Shown here: in pieces, positions 33,038-43,906 of the stretch
Position numbering within the stretch: the first letter of the stretch is position 1
How the letters are laid out: the number at the start of each line of letters is the position of its first letter
Made by a program: the position numbers and the translations under genes
Notes under the pieces: model-generated
What the model saw: only the letters and a program-made list of their open reading frames with translations
Databases searched by the model: none
What the model was told of the DNA's origin: nothing
Assembly: GCA_035249305.1 (NCBI GenBank)
Contig: DATFGQ010000103.1
Span: forward strand, 9,884-73,883
Length of the DNA stretch: 64,000 bases
Direction: 5' to 3'
From: DASUNP01 sp035249305
Lineage (GTDB): Bacteria > Acidobacteriota > Blastocatellia > UBA7656

Positions 33038-33588
33038 TAATTGAATCGCTCATGGAGCCTGCTCTGTTGCTGGCAGAGGGCGCGGAAAGCTCCGGCGGGT
33101 TGCTCAAGAACCCTATGCTCTGGAGGGTGATTAACCTTTTAGTATTTGTTCTCATCCTAGTCTACATCCTCCGCAACAAGATCGGTATCGGCAAGGTCTT
33201 CGACGACCGCGCCGCATCGATAACCCGAGAGCTTGAAGAGGCCCGCAAAGAGAAGAAGGAAGCGCTCGACCGCCTCTCCGAGGTCGAAGCGCGGTTGAGC
33301 CGCCTGGACCAGGAGGTCGGCGAGATCGGCCGCGAGGCCGAACGCGAGGCCGCGCGCGAAGCCGAGCGTGTGCGCCAGGCCGCCCAGGCCGACGCCGAGA
33401 AGATACGGCAGTCCGCCAGCCGCGAGATCGAAGGCGCGATGAAGGCCGCGCGCACGGAGTTGCGCGCTTTCGTCGCCGACCACGCCGTAGAGATGGCCGA
33501 AGGGATCATCCGCCGCGAGATACGGCCGGAAGACAACTCCCGCCTGCTTAACAAGTACCTGGACGAGTTGCGCGAGGTGAATAGATGA
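33034..33588 (+). CDS. atpF: F1Fo ATP synthase subunit b (Fo)
   Basis: 184 residues from a TTG start overlapping the previous stop (TTGA) with GGAGGAGGGG just upstream. The strong site supports TTG over the in-frame ATG at 33052. A short N-terminus leads to a membrane span (about 30-47, VINLLVFVLILVYILRNK), then a long coiled coil with repeated Arg/Glu/Ala pattern (about 60-170). This is the second b subunit of the stator dimer. Its stop overlaps the delta-subunit start by 4 bp, so b', b and delta are translationally coupled. Confidence 0.87.
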   Translation: MIIESLMEPALLLAEGAESSGGLLKNPMLWRVINLLVFVLILVYILRNKIGIGKVFDDRAASITRELEEARKEKKEALDRLSEVEARLSRLDQEVGEIGREAEREAAREAERVRQAAQADAEKIRQSASREIEGAMKAARTELRAFVADHAVEMAEGIIRREIRPEDNSRLLNKYLDELREVNR

Positions 33589-34142
33589 GCGTGATCGCAG
33601 TTGCACGCCGCTACGCAGAGGCGCTCGCCGACGTGGCCATCTCGCGCAATCAAGTCGACCAGATCGATGCGGAGGTAGGCGCTTTCGCCCGGCTGATGGC
33701 CGAAAGCCGCGAGCTTCACGACCTGTTCGCGAGCCCCATCGTCTCTCAGTCAGACAAGGGCCATGTGTTGGAAGCGATAATCGAGAGGGCGCGCCCCGGC
33801 CAGATGACGGCGAACCTGTTGCGCACGCTGCTGCGCCATTACCGGCTGCATAACCTGGCGGCCGTCTACGAGCAGTTCCAGCGCGAGATAAACGAGCGGC
33901 GCGGGATGGTGCTGGCCGAGGTCACGACCGCCGCGCCCGTCGGCCGCGCAGAGCAGGACGCGCTGTCGGCCCGATTGCGCGAGATGACGGGCAAGCAGGT
34001 CCAGTTGCAATTCAGAACCGACCCCGGATTGATAGGCGGGGTCGTCACGCGCATCGGCTCGGTCGTTTACGACGGCTCGATACGCACACAGCTTCGGGCC
34101 GTGAGGCAGAGGCTGAAACAAGAGTCGTCAAGGAGCTTGTAA
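33585..34142 (+). CDS. atpH: F1Fo ATP synthase subunit delta (OSCP)
   Basis: 185 residues. The N-terminal helical domain starts ARRYAEALADVA, typical of delta/OSCP, and the C-terminal domain ends with DPGLIGGVVTRIGSVVYDGS (about 145-164), the family signature. It joins the b stalk to the top of the alpha3-beta3 head. ATGA overlap with the b gene; 27 bp before atpA. Confidence 0.92.
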   Translation: MSVIAVARRYAEALADVAISRNQVDQIDAEVGAFARLMAESRELHDLFASPIVSQSDKGHVLEAIIERARPGQMTANLLRTLLRHYRLHNLAAVYEQFQREINERRGMVLAEVTTAAPVGRAEQDALSARLREMTGKQVQLQFRTDPGLIGGVVTRIGSVVYDGSIRTQLRAVRQRLKQESSRSL

Positions 34143-34169
34143 AAAACATCACACGGGTTGGAGACGAGT

Positions 34170-35720
<1,551 letters not shown>

Positions 35721-35722
35721 GA

Positions 35723-35792
35723 CAGTTTTCAGTTCTTAGTTTTTAGTTTTCATCATCGGAACTAAAAACTGAAAACTGAAAACTAAAAACTG
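35723..35792. repeat. (C/T)AGTTTT heptamer inverted repeat inside the atp operon (family B)
   Basis: The left part is tandem units CAGTTTT, CAGTTCT, TAGTTTT, TAGTTTT; the right part is the complementary set. 22-base arms pair with two mismatches around a short centre. It fills the gap between atpA and atpG and ends three bases before the atpG ATG, leaving no ribosome-binding site. Confidence 0.8.
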
Positions 35793-35795
35793 ATT

Positions 35796-36686
35796 ATGGC
35801 AAACCTTCAAGACCTTCGCAGACGGGTTCGCGCCGTCCGTAACATGCAGAAGATCACTCGCGCGATGAAGATGGTCGCGGCTGCCCGGCTGCGCCGCGCG
35901 CAGGAGCGCGTGGCCTCGGCCAGGCCCTACGCCAACACGATGATGCGCGTGCTCGGGCGGCTGGCCGCGCGCGCGGGCGAGTACCGCCACCCGCTGCTCG
36001 AACGGCGCGGCGACGAGCATTACGTCCTGGCGCTGGTCACGGCCGACAAGGGGTTGTGCGGCCCGTTCAACACTAACCTGATAAAGGCCGCCCAGCAGTT
36101 CATACGCGAGCATAAGGACAAGAAGGTCGAGATAGTGGCCGTCGGCCGCAAGGGGCGCGACTTCTTCCGCCGCCGCGAGGTGACGGTCGTCAGCGATTAC
36201 ATCAACGTCACGGCGCGGACCGTAAATCATGAAGACGCGGCCGGGATCGCGCGCGAGCTGATGGACCTTTACACGGCCGAGGGCTCGACGATCGACCGAA
36301 TATACCTGCTCTACAACGAGTTCAAATCGGTCATCCTCCAGCGCGTCGTCATCAAGGAGCTTTTGCCAATAGGAACGGAGGAGCTGGAGACGGAGACGGC
36401 CGACGCGAAGAGGTCCGACGTCCTGATCGATTACCTCTACGAGCAGCCGCCCGCGGAGATATTCGGCCGGCTGCTGCCGCGCTACGTCGAGACGCAGGTC
36501 TTTTACGCGCTGTTGGAGTCGGTCGCCAGCGAGCACGGCGCTCGGATGACGGCCATGGACGCGGCGACAAAGAACGCGGGCGAGGTGATCGATTCGCTCA
36601 CGCTCAACATGAACCGCGTGCGCCAGGCATCGATCACGCGCGAGATCATCGAAGTCGTGTCGGGCGCGCAGGCGCTGTCGGGATAG
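35796..36686 (+). CDS. atpG: F1Fo ATP synthase subunit gamma
   Basis: 296 residues. The N-terminal helix RRRVRAVRNMQKITRAMKMV and the C-terminal helix GEVIDSLTLNMNRVRQASIT form the rotating shaft, and TADKGLCGPFNTN (about 86-98) is the family signature. It rotates within the alpha3-beta3 head, linking proton flow to ATP synthesis. There is no purine-rich ribosome-binding site: the region before the ATG is AT-rich repeat. The next gene is VanZ-like rather than atpD/atpC. Confidence 0.95.
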   Translation: MANLQDLRRRVRAVRNMQKITRAMKMVAAARLRRAQERVASARPYANTMMRVLGRLAARAGEYRHPLLERRGDEHYVLALVTADKGLCGPFNTNLIKAAQQFIREHKDKKVEIVAVGRKGRDFFRRREVTVVSDYINVTARTVNHEDAAGIARELMDLYTAEGSTIDRIYLLYNEFKSVILQRVVIKELLPIGTEELETETADAKRSDVLIDYLYEQPPAEIFGRLLPRYVETQVFYALLESVASEHGARMTAMDAATKNAGEVIDSLTLNMNRVRQASITREIIEVVSGAQALSG

Positions 36687-36719
36687 ATCAAGAGTCCCGG
36701 AGGCGCAGCCGCTTACGCG

Positions 36720-37190
36720 ATGGCCGAAAGCTTCACCAAGCGAAATACGTTCGCCGCGCAGGCGGTCAAGTACTGGCTGCCCGTGCTGGTGATGCTCGGG
36801 GCGATGTATTACTTTTCGACCGACGCGCTTTCGGGCGACAACACCGCGAGCATAATCGAGAAGTTACTCCGCTGGTTTACCGCCGATCCTAGCGAGCGCC
36901 TCATCAGAGGGCTTAACTACGGGCTGCGCAAGTTCATGCACTTTTTCGAGTACGCGGTCTTAGCCGCGCTCCTTTTCCGAGCATTCCGCGCCGACAGCCC
37001 CGCGCGATGGCAATTGAGATGGGCGGTATATTCACTGGCGGTAATTTCGCTCTGGGCGTCTCTAGACGAGTACCACCAGACGACGACGAGCGACCGCACG
37101 GGCTCCGTGCGCGACGTGCTGATCGACGTGTCGGGCGGTCTGTTTATGCTCGCGGCGCTTGCTTACTTCTATAAGAAAAAGAGGCGGTAG
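36720..37190 (+). CDS. VanZ-like membrane protein
   Basis: 156 residues with four hydrophobic spans. The signature LRKFMHFFEYAVLAALLFRAF (about 70-90) and SLDEYHQTTTSDRTGSVRDV (about 119-138) match the VanZ-like family (named after a teicoplanin-resistance accessory protein, in most bacteria of unknown function). It is 33 bp after atpG on the same strand and may be on the same transcript. Convergent with the M28 peptidase gene (7-bp gap). Confidence 0.8.
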   Translation: MAESFTKRNTFAAQAVKYWLPVLVMLGAMYYFSTDALSGDNTASIIEKLLRWFTADPSERLIRGLNYGLRKFMHFFEYAVLAALLFRAFRADSPARWQLRWAVYSLAVISLWASLDEYHQTTTSDRTGSVRDVLIDVSGGLFMLAALAYFYKKKRR

Positions 37191-37197
37191 CTCGTCG

Positions 37198-39348
37198 CTA
37201 CATCTTCACCACGCCTATCCTCTCAAGCACACGCAGGTAATCGGCCACGTCTTCGACGGGCAGCGTCCCGTAAGCGGCGGCGATGTAGTCGCGTATAGCC
37301 TGTACCGAACGCTTGCCGTCGACGAGGTTCAATATCTCGTACATTATTACGTCGCCGCCGTCGCGCGCGCCGAGCCGCTCGACCACGCGCATATCTTCGG
37401 GGCTCGCGCGGTCGGCCACGTAATCGTAATAGTAAACGCTCATCGGGCCGGTCACCCTCCGCTCGGGCACGCGCGAGTAATCGGGCGAGGCCGTGCGCGG
37501 GCGCGACACGTCTTTCGGGTTCGACTTCTTAGATTTATCTTTCGACGTGTCCTTTGGCTCGATGGTGAAGATGATCTTGTTGCCCTTGCGCTGCTCGGTA
37601 AGCTGGCCCGTCAAAAGCAGCCACGCGCCGCTCAACTGATCGATCAGGCCCGCGACCTTTTCGGTCAGCTCCTCGTTGCCGGGCGCGTACGTGAGCACGC
37701 TCGATATCGCCTCGACGTCGCGTTCGAGCGAGCGGGCGATCAGGTTGCGCGACTCTTCGGCCCCATCAGCCCCGGACAGCTCAAGAGCGCGGGCGCGCTC
37801 TCGCTCTTTAGGCAGCCGCGCAAGCGCTCGCGCGAAGACCTCGTCGGCAAGCCGCGCCGCGTCGCGCGCCGTCGCGCGCGCCATAAAGTAGCCCGAAGCG
37901 GCGGCTATGAAAGTCGAGCGCTTCATCTTCGTAGGGTCGATGTTGGCCGGCGTGTCGTTGTTCGTGTGAATGAATACGTCGGGCCAGTCGCGCAGGTAGA
38001 TGGTCGGCACGCGGAAAGAGCCTTCCTGAAAAACGTCGTGGTCCGACCCCATCTCGAACGGGGTGGTGTCCGCGACGAGGCTGTCTTTGCTCCCCTCGGG
38101 CGAAACGAGCGCGTCCTCGAAACCGGCTCCGGCAGCCGCTTTCAGGCTCCCCGCTATGGCGTGCTCGGCGAATATGTCGGCCACGGTGTTGACGGAGCTG
38201 GGCAGCGACGCGGGCGTGTGGGTGACGTGGAGGACCGATTTCGTGACCGCGTAGTTGCCGCCGACCATGTCGCAGTGGACAGCCGCCTTCATACGTCTGA
38301 CTATCTCCGGGTGCTGGGCGAAGAAGGCCAGAGTGCCGTTGATCTCGGGCGGCCAGATGAATCTTATGGTGCGGCTCGGCCGCGCTATCTCGCCGCGGCG
38401 AATCAGGGCCGTGAGCGCGCGAGCAGTTTCCAGTATCGCGGCCGCGCCCGAGGCGTTGTCGTTCGCGCCGGGTTTCTGGTGGCAGAGGTGGCATGAGTAG
38501 ACTATCTCTTCGCCCGCGCGGTCGCTGCCGGGGATCACCGCCGTCACTACGTCGTAGTGAGCGGGGCGCATCTCGGCTTTCACAGTCGCCCGCAGAGTGA
38601 TCTGCTCGCCCCGCGCCAGCCGCTCGCGGTACTGGCGGGCGACGCGCAGCGAGATCATGAAGGCGAACTTGTTGTTCGGGTTGTAGGGAGACAGGTGCCC
38701 CCAGCGCACGTTGTCGAGATAATCGCCCGACCAGCCCGTCACCTGGTTCTGCTGGTAGCTCAGTATGCCCGCCGCGCCGCGCTCGTCGCAGGCCATCTTG
38801 TGCGCGGCGGCGACGCTGCCGCCGGCAAGCACTATGCGCCCTTTAATATCTTTGCCCTCGTAATCGCGCGCGTCGGTCCCCGCGCCTACGTCGATCAAGG
38901 GCGCCGTCACGTCCGCGCTCCGCGAATAATCGGCGAGCGCCACTTTCATCTCGTCGTAATCGGCGATCTTCGTCTTCCGGGGCTCGGCCTCCCACAACTG
39001 GCCGCGCTCGGCCTCCCAGCCCGGAGTCGATTTAAGCGTGTAATAAGTCTTTTCGCCGTCGGCGGGGTACCGCTCGATCTCGACCTGTTCGAGCCCGTAC
39101 TCTTTCGCCTTCGAGGCAATGAACCGGGCGGCGCTCGAAAATCCCGAGGACGCCTGGACGCGGTGGTGGCGCGTCAATTCCGTCACGGTGTCTTTAGCGA
39201 CCAGCCCGCTGATCTCCGCGCCGAGCGCTTTTATCTCGGCGTCCGTTAGCAGCGGCGGCGTCTTCGTGTATTGAGCTTCAGCCGCCTTGTAGAGCGGCGA
39301 CGGGCAGAGGAGTATCAGCAGAACGACGAGAGAGATGATCGTTTTCAT
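37198..39348 (-). CDS. Secreted M28-type peptidase with PA-like domain and C-terminal helical domain
   Basis: 716 residues from the ATG at 39348 (GAAGG upstream), with a signal peptide (about 1-26). A PA-like segment (about 125-200) lies ahead of the metallopeptidase core. The metal site reads HLCHQKPGANDNASG (about 290-304), which resembles the H-x-C-H-P...ANDN-x-SG variant of DUF4910/M28-like aminopeptidases rather than the usual HxD. Later, EMGSDHDVFQEG and IHTNNDTPANID carry further ligands. The last 45 residues (LVDGKRSVQAIRDYIAAAYG) look like a PqqD-like or winged-helix fold. It likely trims peptides outside the cytoplasm. The CHLCH string is part of the metal site, not a haem site. Confidence 0.78.
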   Translation of the reverse strand: MKTIISLVVLLILLCPSPLYKAAEAQYTKTPPLLTDAEIKALGAEISGLVAKDTVTELTRHHRVQASSGFSSAARFIASKAKEYGLEQVEIERYPADGEKTYYTLKSTPGWEAERGQLWEAEPRKTKIADYDEMKVALADYSRSADVTAPLIDVGAGTDARDYEGKDIKGRIVLAGGSVAAAHKMACDERGAAGILSYQQNQVTGWSGDYLDNVRWGHLSPYNPNNKFAFMISLRVARQYRERLARGEQITLRATVKAEMRPAHYDVVTAVIPGSDRAGEEIVYSCHLCHQKPGANDNASGAAAILETARALTALIRRGEIARPSRTIRFIWPPEINGTLAFFAQHPEIVRRMKAAVHCDMVGGNYAVTKSVLHVTHTPASLPSSVNTVADIFAEHAIAGSLKAAAGAGFEDALVSPEGSKDSLVADTTPFEMGSDHDVFQEGSFRVPTIYLRDWPDVFIHTNNDTPANIDPTKMKRSTFIAAASGYFMARATARDAARLADEVFARALARLPKERERARALELSGADGAEESRNLIARSLERDVEAISSVLTYAPGNEELTEKVAGLIDQLSGAWLLLTGQLTEQRKGNKIIFTIEPKDTSKDKSKKSNPKDVSRPRTASPDYSRVPERRVTGPMSVYYYDYVADRASPEDMRVVERLGARDGGDVIMYEILNLVDGKRSVQAIRDYIAAAYGTLPVEDVADYLRVLERIGVVKM

Positions 39349-39366
39349 CGAGGGGCCTTCAGAAAG

Positions 39367-39384
39367 AATTTGAGATTTCAAATC
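39367..39384. repeat. Heptamer repeat, family D
   Basis: Units TTTGAGA and TTTCAAA lie between the M28 peptidase gene and the GT2 gene. Same family as 15155-15174 and 57710-57746. Confidence 0.45.
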
Positions 39385-39419
39385 GCGGCGCGCGACAGCG
39401 CATCATCCGCCATGCAAAT

Positions 39420-41324
39420 CTATTTTCTTCTTGCGCGAATGCGGCCCTGCGCTATCGTCATCACGGCCGCGTACGCGTAGCCGAAAAAGTATATGAACAG
39501 AAATGGCAGCGTCCCGAAGATGCGGCTGTTGATCGCGTACCAGATCGTGAATATGAAATAGAGCGCGAACAGCGACTCAAGCACGGGCACACTCAGACGC
39601 CGCCGCACGTAACGCTTCTTCGTCCAGGTCGTGTCGCCCGTACCTTCTATGCGGTACTTGGGCGTCCGCACGAAAGGCGACTTGACGCCCATCAGCGCTT
39701 CGAGCACTGCCCGCGCGTTTGAAAACGTCAGCGCTATCCCCATGCTCATGACAAAGGGCATGTACTTGAGCGAGCGCCACCACGATTTGCGATAGAGGTA
39801 CCACTGCGGCACCACGTAGTAGGCGACGACCGACAGCGTCGAAAACGTCAGTATCGGCACGTCCAGCACGAACAGGTGGAACAACCCCTGGTTGTACCGC
39901 ACTATGATTATCGGCAGGTTGATCAGCGCAAGCACTATGACGAGCGGCGCGGCCAGGTTGCCCGTCAGCCGGAAGAACTGTTCGAGCTTCACTTGCCTGG
40001 TCAGCCGCGGGTCGCGCCACATCCTGCCCATCAATTTCAGACCGACCTGGACCACGCCCTTGGCCCACCGCCGCTGCTGCGATTTGAACGCGTTTATGTC
40101 TACGGGGAGCTCTGCCGGCACGTCGTCGTCGACGAGGTATACGAAACGCCACCCCATCAACTGCGCCCGGTAAGAGAGGTCCGTGTCTTCCGTGAGAGTG
40201 TCGTGCTGCCAGCCGCCCGACCACTCTATCGCCTCGCGCCGCCACATGCCGGCCGTCCCGTTGAAGTTGAAGAAGCCGCCCGAGCGGTGGCGCGAGGTCT
40301 GCTCGATTACCAGGTGGCCGTCGAGCATTATCGCCTGGACCTTCGTCAGCAGCGAGTAGTCGGCGTTGATGTGGCTCCATCGCATCTGCACCATGCCTAT
40401 GCGGTCGTCCGTGAAGTAATCGACCATACGGCGTATGCAGTCCGCGCGCGGCGCGAAGTCCGCGTCGAAGATCAGTACCAGCTCGCCCGACGACTTCTTC
40501 AAACCCTCTTCGAGCGCGCCCGCCTTGAAGCCCTCGCGGTTAGTCCTGTGGTGGTAGCTTATGTCAAAGCCCTGATCGAAATACTTACTTACCGCGCGGC
40601 TGGCTATCTCGCGCGTCTCGTCCGTAGAGTCGTCGAGCACCTGTATTTCGAGCAGCTCGCGCGGGTAGTCGAGCTTCACGACGGAATCGATTATCCGCTC
40701 GGCCACGTACATCTCGTTAAACAGCGGGAGCTGCACCGTTATGCGCGGGAGGCGGTCCGCGCCGTAGCGCGACTTCGGCTGCGGGCGGTGATTGCGATAG
40801 CGCAGGAAGAGGTAGACCAGCCGGTAGCGGTAGATGCCGTAGACCGAAAGCAGCGCGAGTATCGCGAAGTAAGCCGCCATGAAATAGACGTCCATCGCGT
40901 CGTTCACGTTAAGGTAACTAATATTGCCCGCGGGGTAGCGGCCGCCCTGCGCTTCGGACGAGGCGATGAATTTATCAAGATCGGACGTGCCCGTGGTCGG
41001 CTGCGCGGGGTAGCAGACCAGCTCAACCTGCGCGGCCTTGCCCGGCTCTACGATGACCTCTCTCACTATGCGCTCGACGCCCGGCCGCGAAGTGATGACG
41101 ACGTAGCGGCCCGGTTGCAGACCTTCGAACGCGAACGTCCCTTTGGCGTCGGCCGACTGGTTGTACTCGCCGCCCGTCTCGGTGTTCCGCACGGTTATGT
41201 ACATCCATGCGGTACTGTCGCCGCGTATGTCGACGACGCTGCCGCGCAAAGAGCCCGCCGCCTGGGCGTAGGTTGCGCCCGCGCATGCGCACACAATCAG
41301 AAGTAGTTTAAGAAACCGTTTCAT
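39420..41324 (-). CDS. GT2 glycosyltransferase (CslA-like) fused to an exported CarboxypepD_reg-like domain
   Basis: 634 residues from the ATG at 41324. A signal-type N-terminus (1-20) is followed by a beta-sandwich of carboxypeptidase regulatory type (about 22-105, GSLRGSVVDIRGD and FAFEGLQPGRYVV). A membrane span (about 148-168) leads to a processive GT-A domain: QLPLFNE (about 199), QVLDDSTDET, FDADF, TLTEDTDLSYRAQ and QQRRWAKG (Q-x-x-R-W). Four or five C-terminal spans follow. The catalytic part resembles mannan/glucan synthases, which polymerise sugar and move it through the membrane. The outer domain may bind the emerging polymer or cell wall. Flanked by three secreted peptidases. Confidence 0.82.
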   Translation of the reverse strand: MKRFLKLLLIVCACAGATYAQAAGSLRGSVVDIRGDSTAWMYITVRNTETGGEYNQSADAKGTFAFEGLQPGRYVVITSRPGVERIVREVIVEPGKAAQVELVCYPAQPTTGTSDLDKFIASSEAQGGRYPAGNISYLNVNDAMDVYFMAAYFAILALLSVYGIYRYRLVYLFLRYRNHRPQPKSRYGADRLPRITVQLPLFNEMYVAERIIDSVVKLDYPRELLEIQVLDDSTDETREIASRAVSKYFDQGFDISYHHRTNREGFKAGALEEGLKKSSGELVLIFDADFAPRADCIRRMVDYFTDDRIGMVQMRWSHINADYSLLTKVQAIMLDGHLVIEQTSRHRSGGFFNFNGTAGMWRREAIEWSGGWQHDTLTEDTDLSYRAQLMGWRFVYLVDDDVPAELPVDINAFKSQQRRWAKGVVQVGLKLMGRMWRDPRLTRQVKLEQFFRLTGNLAAPLVIVLALINLPIIIVRYNQGLFHLFVLDVPILTFSTLSVVAYYVVPQWYLYRKSWWRSLKYMPFVMSMGIALTFSNARAVLEALMGVKSPFVRTPKYRIEGTGDTTWTKKRYVRRRLSVPVLESLFALYFIFTIWYAINSRIFGTLPFLFIYFFGYAYAAVMTIAQGRIRARRK

Positions 41325-41447
41325 ATTCGCTTTCACCCATGCCGGGCAATATGATGCATCCGAGCGGGTCGAAGTTGGTATCAGAACTAAGCCGACAGTA
41401 TAGGCATCACCCGCTGCCATTTCAAGCGGCAAGACGGCAAATGAAAA

Positions 41448-41515
41448 AGCCACAGAGGCGCGGAGACACAGAGATTTTTATTGATTTATCTCTGTGCCTC
41501 GGTGCTTCTGTGGCT
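41448..41515. repeat. CACAGAGG-type inverted repeat (family C)
   Basis: 26-base arms starting AGCCACAGAGGC and ending TTCTGTGGCT pair with about four mismatches around an AT-rich loop. It lies between the S9 peptidase stop and the GT2 start. Same family as 26129-26196. Confidence 0.7.
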
Positions 41516-41526
41516 AAGTCTGTCGC

Positions 41527-43707
<2,181 letters not shown>

Positions 43708-43803
43708 AACACTCCTCTATTGAGATAAATCTGGTTTGACCAGGGAATGAGTATTTTAAACCGTCCACGCCCGCCCGGTCTACACGCGCTGTAGCAAATC
43801 ACC

Positions 43804-43900
43804 TGTAGGGGCGGGGCTTGTCCCCGCCCGGATCGCGCGTTAGCGCGATGACGTAATTGGCCTGCGGCCAATCCGGGCAGCCACAAGGGCTGCCCCTACA
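43804..43900. repeat. 97-bp multi-stem palindromic element
   Basis: Outer arms TGTAGGGGC (43804-43812) and GCCCCTACA (43892-43900) enclose four inner stems: GGGGCGGGG/CCCCGCCC, ATCGCGCG/CGCGCGAT-type, ATTGGCC/GGCCAAT and GGGCAGCC/GGCTGCCC. It folds as a cloverleaf-like structure. It starts 6 bases past the stop of the M28 gene (minus strand), where it could end or protect the transcript. Confidence 0.75.
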
Positions 43901-43906
43901 TTAACC

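Noticed and set aside
38468..38500. CHLCH in the M28-like peptidase as a haem c site
   Set aside because: The string is part of the metal-binding motif running into GANDNASG; the protein has no other cytochrome feature.
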